Origin: Opitutaceae bacterium
Lineage (GTDB): Bacteria; Verrucomicrobiota; Verrucomicrobiia; Opitutales; Opitutaceae
Assembly (NCBI GenBank): GCA_016795565.1
Contig: JAEUGW010000026.1
Coordinates: 1-64,000 of the forward strand
Direction of reading: 5' to 3'
DNA: 64,000 nt
The position numbers and the translations under genes are program-made. The notes below the pieces were generated by a model, which did not search any database, was not told the origin of the DNA, and saw only the letters and a program-made list of their open reading frames with translations. This document shows positions 56,216 through 64,000 of the stretch, piece by piece. Every line of letters starts with the position of its first letter. The stretch's first letter is position 1.

Positions 56216-56965
56216 TCACGGCTTCCCGTCGAACAGCTTCTTGATGCTCTCGCCGGCCTTCTTGGCGGCGTCCTTGGTCTTTTCGAGCGACGTGGCCCCG
56301 GCGGTGGAGCCGAGCTGGCCGAGCGCGTTGGCCGTGCCGCTCACGATGCTGCCGAGCACATTCTTCATGAGGGCGCCGGCCAGCTGGTCGGCGGTGATGC
56401 CGCCCTCGGCCACGCCGAGGTCGTCCAGGCTGATGGGCGGCAGCGGCACGGGCAGCGCGGCCCCGGCCGCGCCGAGCGTGGCCTTGGCGTTGGTCATGCG
56501 GAATTTTTTCACGACGAACTTGATGGCCTTGCCGTCCTTCGTCTTGGCCGGCTGGCCGCCGGCGCCGGTGAACTGCTCGATGTTCTTCAGCAGGTCCTTG
56601 ATGTTGCTGGAGACGATCTTCGTCTCATAGGCGAACTCCGGCTGGTCGATGATGAGCTCGTTGATGACGACATGGTCTCCGAAAATGGAGAGCGGATCCA
56701 CGTCGAGGTGGACCTTGCCGAGGGCGAAGGCGTTGCCCTCGCTCCAGCCCTTGGGATTGCCGACCTCCAGGCCGCTGAGCGTGCCCGAGCCCGTGAGCGG
56801 CGAGAGGCTGGCCCCTGCCAGCACCACCTTGGTCTGCGTGAGCTGCGGGCCGAAGCTGTTCACGCCGGCCTTCACGATCGAGCCGAGGGCATAGGCCACG
56901 ACAAAATAGCCGGCAATCAGGAGCACCACGGCGGCAAGCAGGGCGAGTTTCAGGAGTTTCATCAT
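56216..56965 (-). CDS. AsmA-like envelope protein
   Basis: A 249-aa protein with one N-terminal membrane segment (LKLALLAAVVLLIAGYFVVA) and a periplasmic region with SGTLSGLEVGNPKGWSEGNA, FALGKVHLDVDPLSIFGDHV and NELIIDQPEFAYETKIVSSN. This is a short AsmA/DUF748-like pattern of strands. A helical C-terminus rich in Lys and Ala ends SIKKLFDGKP. It is far smaller than AsmA (about 600 aa), so it is a minimal relative. It is divergent from parE with about 100 bp between them. Confidence 0.75.
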   Translation of the reverse strand: MMKLLKLALLAAVVLLIAGYFVVAYALGSIVKAGVNSFGPQLTQTKVVLAGASLSPLTGSGTLSGLEVGNPKGWSEGNAFALGKVHLDVDPLSIFGDHVVINELIIDQPEFAYETKIVSSNIKDLLKNIEQFTGAGGQPAKTKDGKAIKFVVKKFRMTNAKATLGAAGAALPVPLPPISLDDLGVAEGGITADQLAGALMKNVLGSIVSGTANALGQLGSTAGATSLEKTKDAAKKAGESIKKLFDGKP

Positions 56966-57069
56966 GATGAGGGATTGGGATGGCGCGAAACGTGTTCGGT
57001 TCCCGCCCAATCCGCAAGTCCTCGCTTGCCAGCCCGCGCCGTCCGTCCTCTCAATTTCCGCCAACACCC

Positions 57070-58911
57070 ATGGCATCGAATTACACGGAAGCCAGCATCA
57101 AGACCCTCAGCTCCCTCGAGCATATCCGCCTCCGCCCCGGCATGTATATCGGACGGCTCGGCAACGGCGCCCACGCCGAGGACGGCATCTACGTCCTGCT
57201 CAAGGAGACCATCGACAACTCCATCGACGAATTCATGATGGGCGGCGGCCGCAAGATCGAGGTCGAGCTCACCGACCGCTCCGTGAAGGTCCGCGACTAC
57301 GGCCGCGGCATCCCGCTGGGCAAGCTCGTGGACTGCGTCTCCATCATCAACACCGGCGCCAAATACGATTCCGAGACCTTCCAGAAGGCCGTCGGCCTCA
57401 ACGGCGTCGGCCAGAAGGCCGTCAACGCCCTCTCCCTCAGCTACCGCGCCCAGGCCGTCCGCGACGGCGAGACCAAGGTCGTCGAATTCGAGCAGGGCAG
57501 GCTCAAGACCCAGTCGCGCGTCTCCAAGTCCGACGAGCGCACCGGCACGCTCATCGAGTTCACCCCCGACGCGAAGCTCTTCGGCGCCGACTTCAGGTTC
57601 CGCACCGAGTTCGTCGAGGACATGCTGTGGAACTACGCCTTCCTCAACCGCGGCCTCACCCTCACGCTCAACGGCAAGCCCTTCCGCTCCGAAAACGGCC
57701 TGAAGGACCTCCTCGCCAAGGAAATCTCCGGCGAGCCGCTCTACCCCATCATCCACCTCGAGGGCGAGGACATCGAGATCGCCGTCACCCACGGCAAGCA
57801 CTACGGCGAGGAATACTGGTCCTTCGTCAACGGCCAGCACACCACCATGGGCGGCACCCACCTCGCCGCCTTCCGCGAGGCCTTCGTCGAGACCCTCCGC
57901 AACCACTTCAAGAAGGACTTCGACGCCGCCGACATCCGCCAGTCCATCGACGCCGCCATCGTCGTCCGCGTGCAGGAGCCCGTCTTCGAGTCGCAGACCA
58001 AGACCAAGCTCGGCTCCACCGACATCGGCCCCAAGGGCCCCTCGCTCAAGGAATTCGTCGGCAAGTTCGTCCAGCAGGCGCTCGACACTTATCTCCACAA
58101 GAACCGCGAGACCGCCGACATCATCCGCCAGAAAATCGAGGAGAACGAGCACGAGCGCAAGGAGCTCGCCGGCATCCGCAACATCGCCCGCGAGCGCGCC
58201 AAGAAGGCCTCCCTCCACAACAAAAAGCTCCGCGACTGCCGCCTCCACCTCGGCGACCGCAACGCCCGCGCCGAGGAATCCACCCTCTTCATCGTCGAGG
58301 GCGACTCTGCCGCCGGCTCCCTCACCGCCACGCGCGACGTCCAGACGCAGGCCGTCTTCGCCCTCAAGGGCAAGCCGCTCAACACCTACGGCCTCACCAA
58401 GAAGGTCATCTACGAGAACGAGGAATTCCACCTCCTCCAGTCCGCCCTCAACATCGAGGACGGCCTCGACGGCCTCCGCTACAACCGCATCGTCATCGCC
58501 ACCGACGCCGACGTGGACGGCATGCACATCCGCCTGCTCCTGCTCTCGTTCTTCCTCCAGTTCTTCCCCGACGTCATCCGCAACAACCACCTGCACATCC
58601 TGCAGACGCCCCTCTTCCGCGTGCGCAACAAGAAGATCACGCGCTACTGCTACAACGAGCTGGAGAAGCAGGCCGCCGTCGAGGAATGCGGCGCCAGCCA
58701 CGAGATCACGCGCTTCAAGGGCCTCGGCGAGATCTCCGCGGGCGAGTTCAAGGACTTCATCGGCGAGAACATCCGCCTCGACCCGGTGAACCTGCACCAC
58801 CTCTACAGCTCCGACGAACTCCTGAGCTTCTTCATGGGCAAGAACACGCCCGAGCGCCAGGACTTCATCATCGACAACCTCCGCGTCGAGAAGGACCTCG
58901 TCGAGGCCTGA
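57070..58911 (+). CDS. parE: DNA topoisomerase IV subunit B (ParE-like)
   Basis: A 613-aa GHKL-ATPase/Toprim protein. The ATPase part has [26 protein letters not shown] and [13 protein letters not shown]; the Toprim part has [14 protein letters not shown] and the DADVDGMH acidic triad; the C-terminus has [10 protein letters not shown]. The short length and the [20 protein letters not shown] segment are like ParE of Bacteroidota. With the ParC-like subunit it decatenates replicated DNA. It could instead act as a second gyrase; naming rests on the short GyrB-like form and the ParC-like partner. Confidence 0.9.
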   Translation: MASNYTEASIKTLSSLEHIRLRPGMYIGRLGNGAHAEDGIYVLLKETIDNSIDEFMMGGGRKIEVELTDRSVKVRDYGRGIPLGKLVDCVSIINTGAKYDSETFQKAVGLNGVGQKAVNALSLSYRAQAVRDGETKVVEFEQGRLKTQSRVSKSDERTGTLIEFTPDAKLFGADFRFRTEFVEDMLWNYAFLNRGLTLTLNGKPFRSENGLKDLLAKEISGEPLYPIIHLEGEDIEIAVTHGKHYGEEYWSFVNGQHTTMGGTHLAAFREAFVETLRNHFKKDFDAADIRQSIDAAIVVRVQEPVFESQTKTKLGSTDIGPKGPSLKEFVGKFVQQALDTYLHKNRETADIIRQKIEENEHERKELAGIRNIARERAKKASLHNKKLRDCRLHLGDRNARAEESTLFIVEGDSAAGSLTATRDVQTQAVFALKGKPLNTYGLTKKVIYENEEFHLLQSALNIEDGLDGLRYNRIVIATDADVDGMHIRLLLLSFFLQFFPDVIRNNHLHILQTPLFRVRNKKITRYCYNELEKQAAVEECGASHEITRFKGLGEISAGEFKDFIGENIRLDPVNLHHLYSSDELLSFFMGKNTPERQDFIIDNLRVEKDLVEA

Positions 58912-58916
58912 GACAT

Positions 58917-59022
58917 TTTAAACGCGGAGAACGCAGAGGACGCAGAGTTCAATCCCAGTCAGCTGTTTTCCGCAGCCTAAACCCAATCTCCCTCCGCGCT
59001 CTCCGCGCCCTCCGCGTTTAAA
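58917..59022. repeat. Inverted repeat between parE and parC
   Basis: TTTAAACGCGGAG (58917-58929) is mirrored exactly by CTCCGCGTTTAAA (59010-59022). The inner flanks are runs of AACGCAGAGG-type and CTCCGCGC-type units. It fills nearly the whole gap between the two subunit genes. Confidence 0.75.
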
Positions 59023-59040
59023 CTCCGATCCCTTTCAGCA

Positions 59041-61227
59041 ATGGCCAAGAAGAAACCTGCCAAGAAGAACGACCAGCCCGAATTGCCGCTCGACGGCCCG
59101 GCCGCGCCGGAGCCGCAAACGCCCGACGCCAAAGGCCAAAGTCCCGGCGAAAAGGACCCGGCGCCGGCGGCGGCCGCTGCCGGAATCCAAGATCGAGAAT
59201 CAAAAATCGAAAATGAGGCGCCCCCGCCGCCCAAGCGCCCCAAGGGCCAGAAAGTCCAGGACGAGCAGGCTCCCCTCGCCCAGGCCTACCGCAACTGGTT
59301 CCTCGACTACGCCTCCTACGTCATCCTCGACCGCGCCGTCCCCCACCTCGACGACGGCCTGAAACCCGTCCAGCGCCGCGTCCTCCACACCCTCTGGGAC
59401 ATGGACGACGGCCGCTTCCACAAGGTCGCCAACGTCGTCGGCGCCACGATGAAGCTCCACCCGCACGGCGACGCCTCCATCGGCGCCGCGCTCGTCTCCA
59501 TCGGCCAGCGCGCCTGGCTCATCGAGCCCCAGGGCAACTACGGCAACACCCTCACCGGCGACGATGCCGCCGCCCCGCGTTACATCGAGGCCCGCCTCAC
59601 CGCCTTCGCCAAGGACGTCCTCTTCAACCCCAAGACCACCGCCTGGCAGCTCAGCTACGACGGCCGCAACAAGGAGCCCATCACCCTCCCCGCCAAGTTC
59701 CCCATCGTCCTCCTCGAGGGCGCCGACGGCATCGCGGTCGGCCTCTCCACCAAGATCCTCCCGCACAACTTCAACGACCTCTGCCGCGCGGCCATCAACC
59801 ACCTCCAGGGAAAAACCTTCCGCATCCTCCCCGACTTCCCCACCGGCGGCACCGCCGACTTCGCCGAATACAACGACGGCGAGCGCGGCGGCAAGGTGAA
59901 GGTCCGCGCCCGCATCGAGGAGCGCTCCAAATACCTCCTCGCCGTCACCGAGCTCCCCTACGGCGTCACCACCGAGTCCCTCATCGAGTCCATCCTCGCC
60001 GCCAACGCCAAGGGCAAGATCAAGATCAAGCACGTTGACGACAACACCGCCGACAAGGTCGAGATCCTCATCCACCTCCCCCAGGGCTCCGAGCCCGACA
60101 AGGTCATCCAGCAGCTCTACGTCTTCACCAGCTGCCAGGTGCAGCTCAACCCCGCCGCCTGCGTCATCGTCCGCGACCCCACCAACGGCCAGGACAAGCC
60201 CGTCTTCACCGGCGTGCGCGACATCCTCAAGGCCAGCGCCGAGGCCACCAAGGAACTCCTCAAGCGCGAGCTCGAGATCAAGCTCGGCGAACTCGAGCAG
60301 CAGTGGCACTGGGATTCCCTCGAGCGCATCTTCATCGAAGAGCGCATCTACCGCCTCATCGAGAAATCCAAGACCTGGGAGAGCGTCCTCGCCGAGATCC
60401 GCGGCGGCCTGAAGCCCTTCCTCAAGCAGCTCCGCCGCGAGGTCACCGACGACGACATCGTCCGCCTCACCGAGATCCGCATCAAGCGCATCTCCGCCTA
60501 CAACCGCTTCCAGGCCGACGAGGCCATGAAGAAGATCGAGGAAGGCATCAAGGAGACCAAGGCCAACCTCAAGAAGCTCACCGAATACGCCGTCGCCTGG
60601 TTTGAGATGCTCGCCGAGAAATACGGCAAGGGCCGGAAGCGGATGACCAGTTACGACGAGATCGAGCAGATCGACGCCTCCGCCGTGGTCAGCGCCAACC
60701 AGCGCCTCTACGTCAACCGCGAGGACGGCTTCATCGGCCTCAACTGGCGCCAGCACGAGTATGTCTGCGACTGCACCATCCTCGACTCCGTCCTCACCAT
60801 CATGGGCGACGCCTCGCTCAAGGTCACCAAGGTCTCCGCCGAGAAGACCTTCATGGGCCTCGACATCCGTCACATCGCCATCTGGCCCAAGGACGGCGAC
60901 ACGAAGTTCTACACGATGGTCTATCGCGACGGTCCCGAGGGGAAGTGCTACGCCAAGAAGTTCCAGATCGGCGGCCTCAGCCGCGACAAACTCTACCCCC
61001 TCGCCAAAACCGAGGGCTCCAAGCTCATCTGGCTCGATGTCGCCGAGAAGGAGAAGGACATGCCCAAGAGCATCCACGTCTCCCTCGACGGCCGCTCCGG
61101 CGCCCGCGTCCGCGAGCTCGACTTCGACCTAACGCCGGTTCCGGTTTCGACAAGAACCGCGAAGGGTCTAACGGTCACCAAATGGAACGTTAAGGAAGTT
61201 AAGAGGAACGACCTTGCCTTAAAGTAA
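59041..61227 (+). CDS. parC: DNA topoisomerase IV subunit A (ParC-like)
   Basis: A 728-aa type IIA topoisomerase subunit. The N-terminal ~75 residues are a disordered Lys/Pro/Ala-rich extension, partly encoded by a repeat (GIQDRESKIENE). The cleavage domain follows: LDRAVPHLDDGLKPVQRRVL, MKLHPHGDASIGAAL, nucleophile Y181 in APRYIEARL. A reduced C-terminal domain lacks most gyrase-type GyrA-box blades, as in ParC. At the positions of E. coli GyrA S83 and D87 it has Ala (A145, A149). It pairs with the ParE-like subunit encoded 129 bp upstream. Confidence 0.9.
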   Translation: MAKKKPAKKNDQPELPLDGPAAPEPQTPDAKGQSPGEKDPAPAAAAAGIQDRESKIENEAPPPPKRPKGQKVQDEQAPLAQAYRNWFLDYASYVILDRAVPHLDDGLKPVQRRVLHTLWDMDDGRFHKVANVVGATMKLHPHGDASIGAALVSIGQRAWLIEPQGNYGNTLTGDDAAAPRYIEARLTAFAKDVLFNPKTTAWQLSYDGRNKEPITLPAKFPIVLLEGADGIAVGLSTKILPHNFNDLCRAAINHLQGKTFRILPDFPTGGTADFAEYNDGERGGKVKVRARIEERSKYLLAVTELPYGVTTESLIESILAANAKGKIKIKHVDDNTADKVEILIHLPQGSEPDKVIQQLYVFTSCQVQLNPAACVIVRDPTNGQDKPVFTGVRDILKASAEATKELLKRELEIKLGELEQQWHWDSLERIFIEERIYRLIEKSKTWESVLAEIRGGLKPFLKQLRREVTDDDIVRLTEIRIKRISAYNRFQADEAMKKIEEGIKETKANLKKLTEYAVAWFEMLAEKYGKGRKRMTSYDEIEQIDASAVVSANQRLYVNREDGFIGLNWRQHEYVCDCTILDSVLTIMGDASLKVTKVSAEKTFMGLDIRHIAIWPKDGDTKFYTMVYRDGPEGKCYAKKFQIGGLSRDKLYPLAKTEGSKLIWLDVAEKEKDMPKSIHVSLDGRSGARVRELDFDLTPVPVSTRTAKGLTVTKWNVKEVKRNDLALK

Positions 61228-61493
61228 GACGAAGCTTGTCCGCCATAGCCTTCCGCGACGGCGGAACATCACCCCCCCGTTCCCGTCTCCAAGAGAACCT
61301 CCAAGGGTCTCCTAGCCGACCTGTAAGCTGAGCGCGGCATAGGTCATCCCAAATCCCCATGGTTTAACATCTTTGATATTTGATGGTTGTAGCTTTTAAA
61401 TGCCCACCATGTCTTTTAAATTAATCCGTTAATTATTTAAATACATGATTGCTATATTTCCTGCCGTTTAATTCCCTAACCGAGCATTTAAAA
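61228..61493. other. AT-rich region upstream of the Fic gene
   Basis: After a GCC-TAG-type repeat (about 61240) the sequence becomes AT-rich with repeated TTTAAA/TTTAA boxes (CTTTTAAATG, CTTTTAAATTAA, ATTTAAATAC, GCATTTAAAAATG). Promoter and operator sites are likely but no exact repeat spacing is seen. Base composition differs from the preceding genes, as expected for a transferred segment. Confidence 0.45.
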
Positions 61494-62636
61494 ATGAACC
61501 CGGATGATTTTAAGAATCCTTCTGCCGGAAAAGTAATCCGCCACAGCACGGGTTACTACGCGTTCATCCCGGCGGCATTGCCGCTAGCCTTGGCCTTTGA
61601 TTCCGACTTGGTGCTCATGCTTTCTAGGGCAGATGCATCCCTGAGTGAACTATCTGGCCTGGGCCGCGTCCTGCCGAATCCACACCTGCTTATCAGTCCA
61701 CTAATCCGGCGAGAAGCGGTGCAGTCGTCCCGCATCGAAGGCACCCAAGCAAGCCTGTCGGACATCCTGCTGGATGAAGCCACCCCCGCGCAATCGGCGC
61801 AGGGCAACGCCGATGATCTTCGCGAAGTGCGTAATTACGTCACCGCACTCGAACACGGCATCGGCCGGCTGGAATCACTACCGCTCTCTTTGCGCCTAGT
61901 CAGGGAACTCCATGGGAAACTGATGACCGGTGTGCGAGGCGACAAGGCCACACCCGGCGAATTCAGGACCTCACAAAATTGGATCGGGCCTGCGGGCAGC
62001 AACCTGATGAATGCGGCGTATGTGCCCCCGCCGGTGGACGAAATGAAGGAAGTGCTCGCAGATTGGGAACGCTACCTGCACACCCGTGATCAGGCTCCCG
62101 ACCTAATTCAATGCGCCATCATGCACGAGCAATTCGAGGCGATTCATCCTTTCCTCGATGGCAACGGGCGTGTCGGCCGGCTTATGATCACCCTCTTTCT
62201 CATCGAGCGCGGTCGTCTGTCTCGGCCCTTGCTCTATTTATCGGACTTCATCGAACGGCACCGCCAAGATTACTACGACCTCTTGCAGCGCGTCCGCACG
62301 CACGGAGAATGGCTCCCATGGATTCGGTATTTCCTCACCGGCGTCGAGGAAACCGCCCGCGACGCCGCCACTCGCGCCCGCCGCCTGTTGGAGTTGCGCG
62401 AAGCCATGCTCAAGCAAGCCGAGCCCGCCTTGGTAGACCAGCTTCTGGTGAATCCCTACATCTCCATCGGCAAAGCTGCTACGGTCATGGGCGTTACGCA
62501 TCCTACCGCCACCAAGATACTGCGCAAACTGGAGGCCGGCGGCCTGCTACGGGAGGTTACACGCCGCACTTGGGGCAAAATCTATCTCGCGACCGGCGTG
62601 CTCGCCGCACTCGAGCCTCCAGCCAAGACCGGCTGA
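61494..62636 (+). CDS. Fic-family protein with inhibitory helix and C-terminal wHTH
   Basis: A 380-aa protein that probably transfers AMP to a target protein. The Fic core HPFLDGNGRVGR holds the catalytic His and the ATP-binding Asn/Gly/Arg. The N-terminal Fic_N domain contains the inhibitory helix motif SSRIEGTQAS (S-x-x-x-E-G), whose Glu normally blocks ATP binding (class II Fic). The C-terminus carries a winged HTH (YISIGKAATVMGVTHPTATK, then ILRKLEAGGLLREV). ATG 61494 was chosen; an in-frame start at 61449 is possible. There is no separate antitoxin gene; autoinhibition would replace it. Confidence 0.92.
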   Translation: MNPDDFKNPSAGKVIRHSTGYYAFIPAALPLALAFDSDLVLMLSRADASLSELSGLGRVLPNPHLLISPLIRREAVQSSRIEGTQASLSDILLDEATPAQSAQGNADDLREVRNYVTALEHGIGRLESLPLSLRLVRELHGKLMTGVRGDKATPGEFRTSQNWIGPAGSNLMNAAYVPPPVDEMKEVLADWERYLHTRDQAPDLIQCAIMHEQFEAIHPFLDGNGRVGRLMITLFLIERGRLSRPLLYLSDFIERHRQDYYDLLQRVRTHGEWLPWIRYFLTGVEETARDAATRARRLLELREAMLKQAEPALVDQLLVNPYISIGKAATVMGVTHPTATKILRKLEAGGLLREVTRRTWGKIYLATGVLAALEPPAKTG

Positions 62637-62812
62637 TCCCTGCGGGCTGTAGTTCGGATCGGTTCTGTCTCCTGTCCTCTGTTCGCGCTGCGCCACAATT
62701 TGTGACTCATCGTCCGCCTGTCAGCCATAGACTCGGCGAAGGCTGATGGCCTGATCGCCCGTCAGCCGTAGTGATTGGCGAAGGCTGATCCACAATCCGC
62801 TAGGCTCCGTGG
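62637..62812. repeat. Repeat-rich spacer before the XRE remnant
   Basis: It contains CAATTTGTGACTCATCGTCC (about 62696), which recurs imperfectly at about 62968 (CAATTGTGACTCATAGTCC), and two GTCAGCC-TAG...GGCGAAGGCTGAT units. The two CAATT copies bracket the HTH remnant. Confidence 0.55.
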
Positions 62813-62983
62813 GTGCCAGCCAAGGAACCCACCCTCAAGAAATCCGGAGACAACGTCCGCGCCCGCCGCGAGGCACAGGACCTCTCCCAGGAACAACTCG
62901 ACGAGCGCGCCGACCTCGACCGCGCCAGTCTCACCGGGTCAATTCCGGCCATACAGTCCATGCCGCCCAATTGTGACTCATAG
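62813..62983 (+). pseudogene. Truncated XRE-family HTH regulator
   Basis: From GTG 62813 the frame reads KSGDNVRARREAQDLSQEQL and continues DERADLDRASLTG, the first three helices of an XRE helix-turn-helix. In intact relatives this continues with I-E-R-G-x-x-N-P-S. Here it runs instead into SIPAIQSMPPNCDS and a stop codon, all repeat-derived. Only 56 codons remain. Truncation occurs exactly where the repeat begins, so insertion of, or recombination at, the repeat broke the gene. It may have regulated the Fic gene or a lost restriction-modification system. Confidence 0.65.
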
Positions 62984-63036
62984 TCCGTGGCCTGACGGCC
63001 CGATTTTAGATATACTATCCTCTGAGCATCGCATCA

Positions 63037-63822
63037 ATGCTCAAGAGCCCATACCGAGATCAAGTTCACTACAATCCTGACCGCACCTGGTGGATTCACT
63101 ACAGCCCCAAAGCTGGTGGAATGGATATGGCCGTTAATGCAGGACTCGTGCGCTGCATGACCGATCGCCAACCGCTGGTCGTGCTTCGACAGGAATCCGA
63201 CAAGACCAGTGCGAAGGGCGCCCAGCATCGGCTTCTTGGTCTTGGCTTTGTCGAGGACTTCGATCCGAAATCAGATCTCTTCCGCATTCGCGGGCTGGAG
63301 TGGAGTGAGGTCTCTGCCGTCCTTGGCTTTGAGCTCGAGGATGAACTGCTTGAAACAGCCCTCCGGCTAGAGTCCCTTGAAAAGTGGCAGCCCTTCGTCG
63401 CCGAAGATCGTTCCATCTACAAAGTGTCCCGCCAAAAACGTGACACCGCCTTCAGCGGAGTCGTTCTTGATAATTACGGATTCACCTGCGCGGTGACAGG
63501 CCAGCGATTTCGCTCTGAAAATCTTACCGAGGCACAAGGTGCCCATATCATCAGAAAAGAGCTTCGTGGCACCGATGATCCACGCAATGGCGTAGCGCTT
63601 TCACACTCCGTCCACTGGGCCTTCGACCGCGGCATCTTCACCATCTCAGACCAATACGAGGTCGTGATAAATCCTAAAGCCCGTGCCGCTAGTGTGGCCA
63701 ATTTTTCTCTCATGGAGCTGAACCGTTGCAAGATCGAGTTGCCCAAAGATTCCTACTACTGGCCCCACCCAGAAGCCCTCGCCTGGCATAAGACAGAGGT
63801 CTTTGATCGATTTACTCTCTAG
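63037..63822 (+). CDS. HNH endonuclease
   Basis: A 261-aa protein. The C-terminal half carries an HNH_2-type nuclease domain: DNYGFTCAVTGQRF (first strands), the catalytic AQGAHIIRKELRGTDDPRNG (His and Asn) and ALSHSVHWAFDRGIFTISDQ with the last His. The N-terminal half (about 1-125) is unrecognised and may bind DNA. Many such proteins are orphan restriction enzymes. It is preceded by a broken XRE gene and followed within 10 nt by a broken Vsr-like gene, so the locus looks like the remains of a restriction or DNA-repair island. Confidence 0.85.
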   Translation: MLKSPYRDQVHYNPDRTWWIHYSPKAGGMDMAVNAGLVRCMTDRQPLVVLRQESDKTSAKGAQHRLLGLGFVEDFDPKSDLFRIRGLEWSEVSAVLGFELEDELLETALRLESLEKWQPFVAEDRSIYKVSRQKRDTAFSGVVLDNYGFTCAVTGQRFRSENLTEAQGAHIIRKELRGTDDPRNGVALSHSVHWAFDRGIFTISDQYEVVINPKARAASVANFSLMELNRCKIELPKDSYYWPHPEALAWHKTEVFDRFTL

Positions 63823-63827
63823 CCTCC

Positions 63828-64000
63828 AATATTCGTCAGTTAGCCATCGAACTGCGGTTGATTCAGATTTTACGGGCGAACGGCATCACGGGTTGGCGCA
63901 GATGCTCTAAATTGCCGGGCCAGCATGACTTTGTTTTTCCCCATTCGACAGGCTCAGGGCTCAGACGAGCCAAACCCATCGCAGTGTTTGTTGACGGCTG
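63828..64000 (+). pseudogene. Vsr-like endonuclease, 5'-truncated and repeat-interrupted
   Basis: The frame reads IELRLIQILRANGITGWRRC and then SKLPGQHDFVFP, a junction STGSGLRRA, and KPIAVFVDG, where the window ends. ELRL-x-x-x-L-R-A-x-G-I-x-GWRR-...-L-PG-x-x-DFVFP-...-x-A-V-FVDG is the Vsr-like (very short patch repair) endonuclease core. The usual start with R-S-x-G-N-x-x-T-E is missing and there is no start codon between a stop at 63804 and the homology. The insert TTCGACAGGCTCAGGGC is a repeat that keeps the frame. The 3' end lies outside the window. Confidence 0.6.

Noticed and set aside
57070-61227. Gyrase (GyrB/GyrA) instead of topoisomerase IV
   Set aside because: The A subunit lacks an evident GyrA-box and has a reduced C-terminal domain, and the B subunit is short and similar to ParE of Bacteroidota; the ParE/ParC names are therefore preferred, though a second gene pair in the genome would be needed to be certain.

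Overview
The window is high-GC bacterial DNA, most likely from a member of the Verrucomicrobiota, probably Opitutaceae. The basis is gene content rather than a marker gene: secreted proteins with a 'LPK(V/M)TVK' stretch, an acidobacterial-type duplicated orphan ABC permease, Gld-like ABC auxiliary genes, and very many dispersed palindromic repeats. No rRNA operon and no CRISPR array is present.

Region 1 (1-13594) is accessory DNA. It begins with the N-terminus of an IS630-type transposase and an intact tRNA-Leu(CAA) on the minus strand. An integrative, mobilizable island follows. It holds a divergent promoter, an excisionase-like HTH protein, a 953-aa MobF relaxase-helicase, and a translationally coupled three-gene set that looks like TraK/TraL/TraM of IncP plasmids. 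A strikingly G-poor tract separates the relaxase genes from that set. The cargo is a MacB/FtsX-type permease, a TonB-C lipoprotein flanked by the 3' scars of other permease genes, and a hipBA toxin-antitoxin operon with three evenly spaced operators. A tyrosine integrase ends the island, directly beside a 57-nt 3' fragment of a tRNA-Leu gene (probable att site).

Region 2 (13750-61230) is chromosomal backbone. In order it contains rsmE, an M14 carboxypeptidase, an orphan lipoyl/E3-binding protein, kdsA, pyrG, a PfkB kinase and two paralogous secreted proteins. Next come birA and a Gld-like ABC exporter operon (ATPase, permease, GldG-like, DUF4340, AsmA-like), followed by a large hybrid histidine kinase, a sulfatase-fold protein with lost active-site residues and a PilZ protein. 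The stretch continues with a POT transporter, HD protein, membrane signalling protein, engB, SEC-C protein, SNF2 helicase and L,D-transpeptidase. It closes with a DUF1684 protein, methyltransferase, MFS transporter, FKBP isomerase, AsmA-like protein and a ParE/ParC topoisomerase pair.

Region 3 (61230-64000) is again accessory and AT-richer between genes: a Fic protein, a truncated XRE regulator, an HNH endonuclease and a 5'-truncated Vsr-like endonuclease.

The most unusual theme is repeat invasion. REP-like palindromes of several families fill the intergenic spaces. Several have entered genes in frame (rsmE, the sulfatase-like gene, the SNF2 helicase at three places, parC, the Vsr fragment). 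Larger composites with 16-bp terminal inverted repeats enclose REPs or other inner palindromes.
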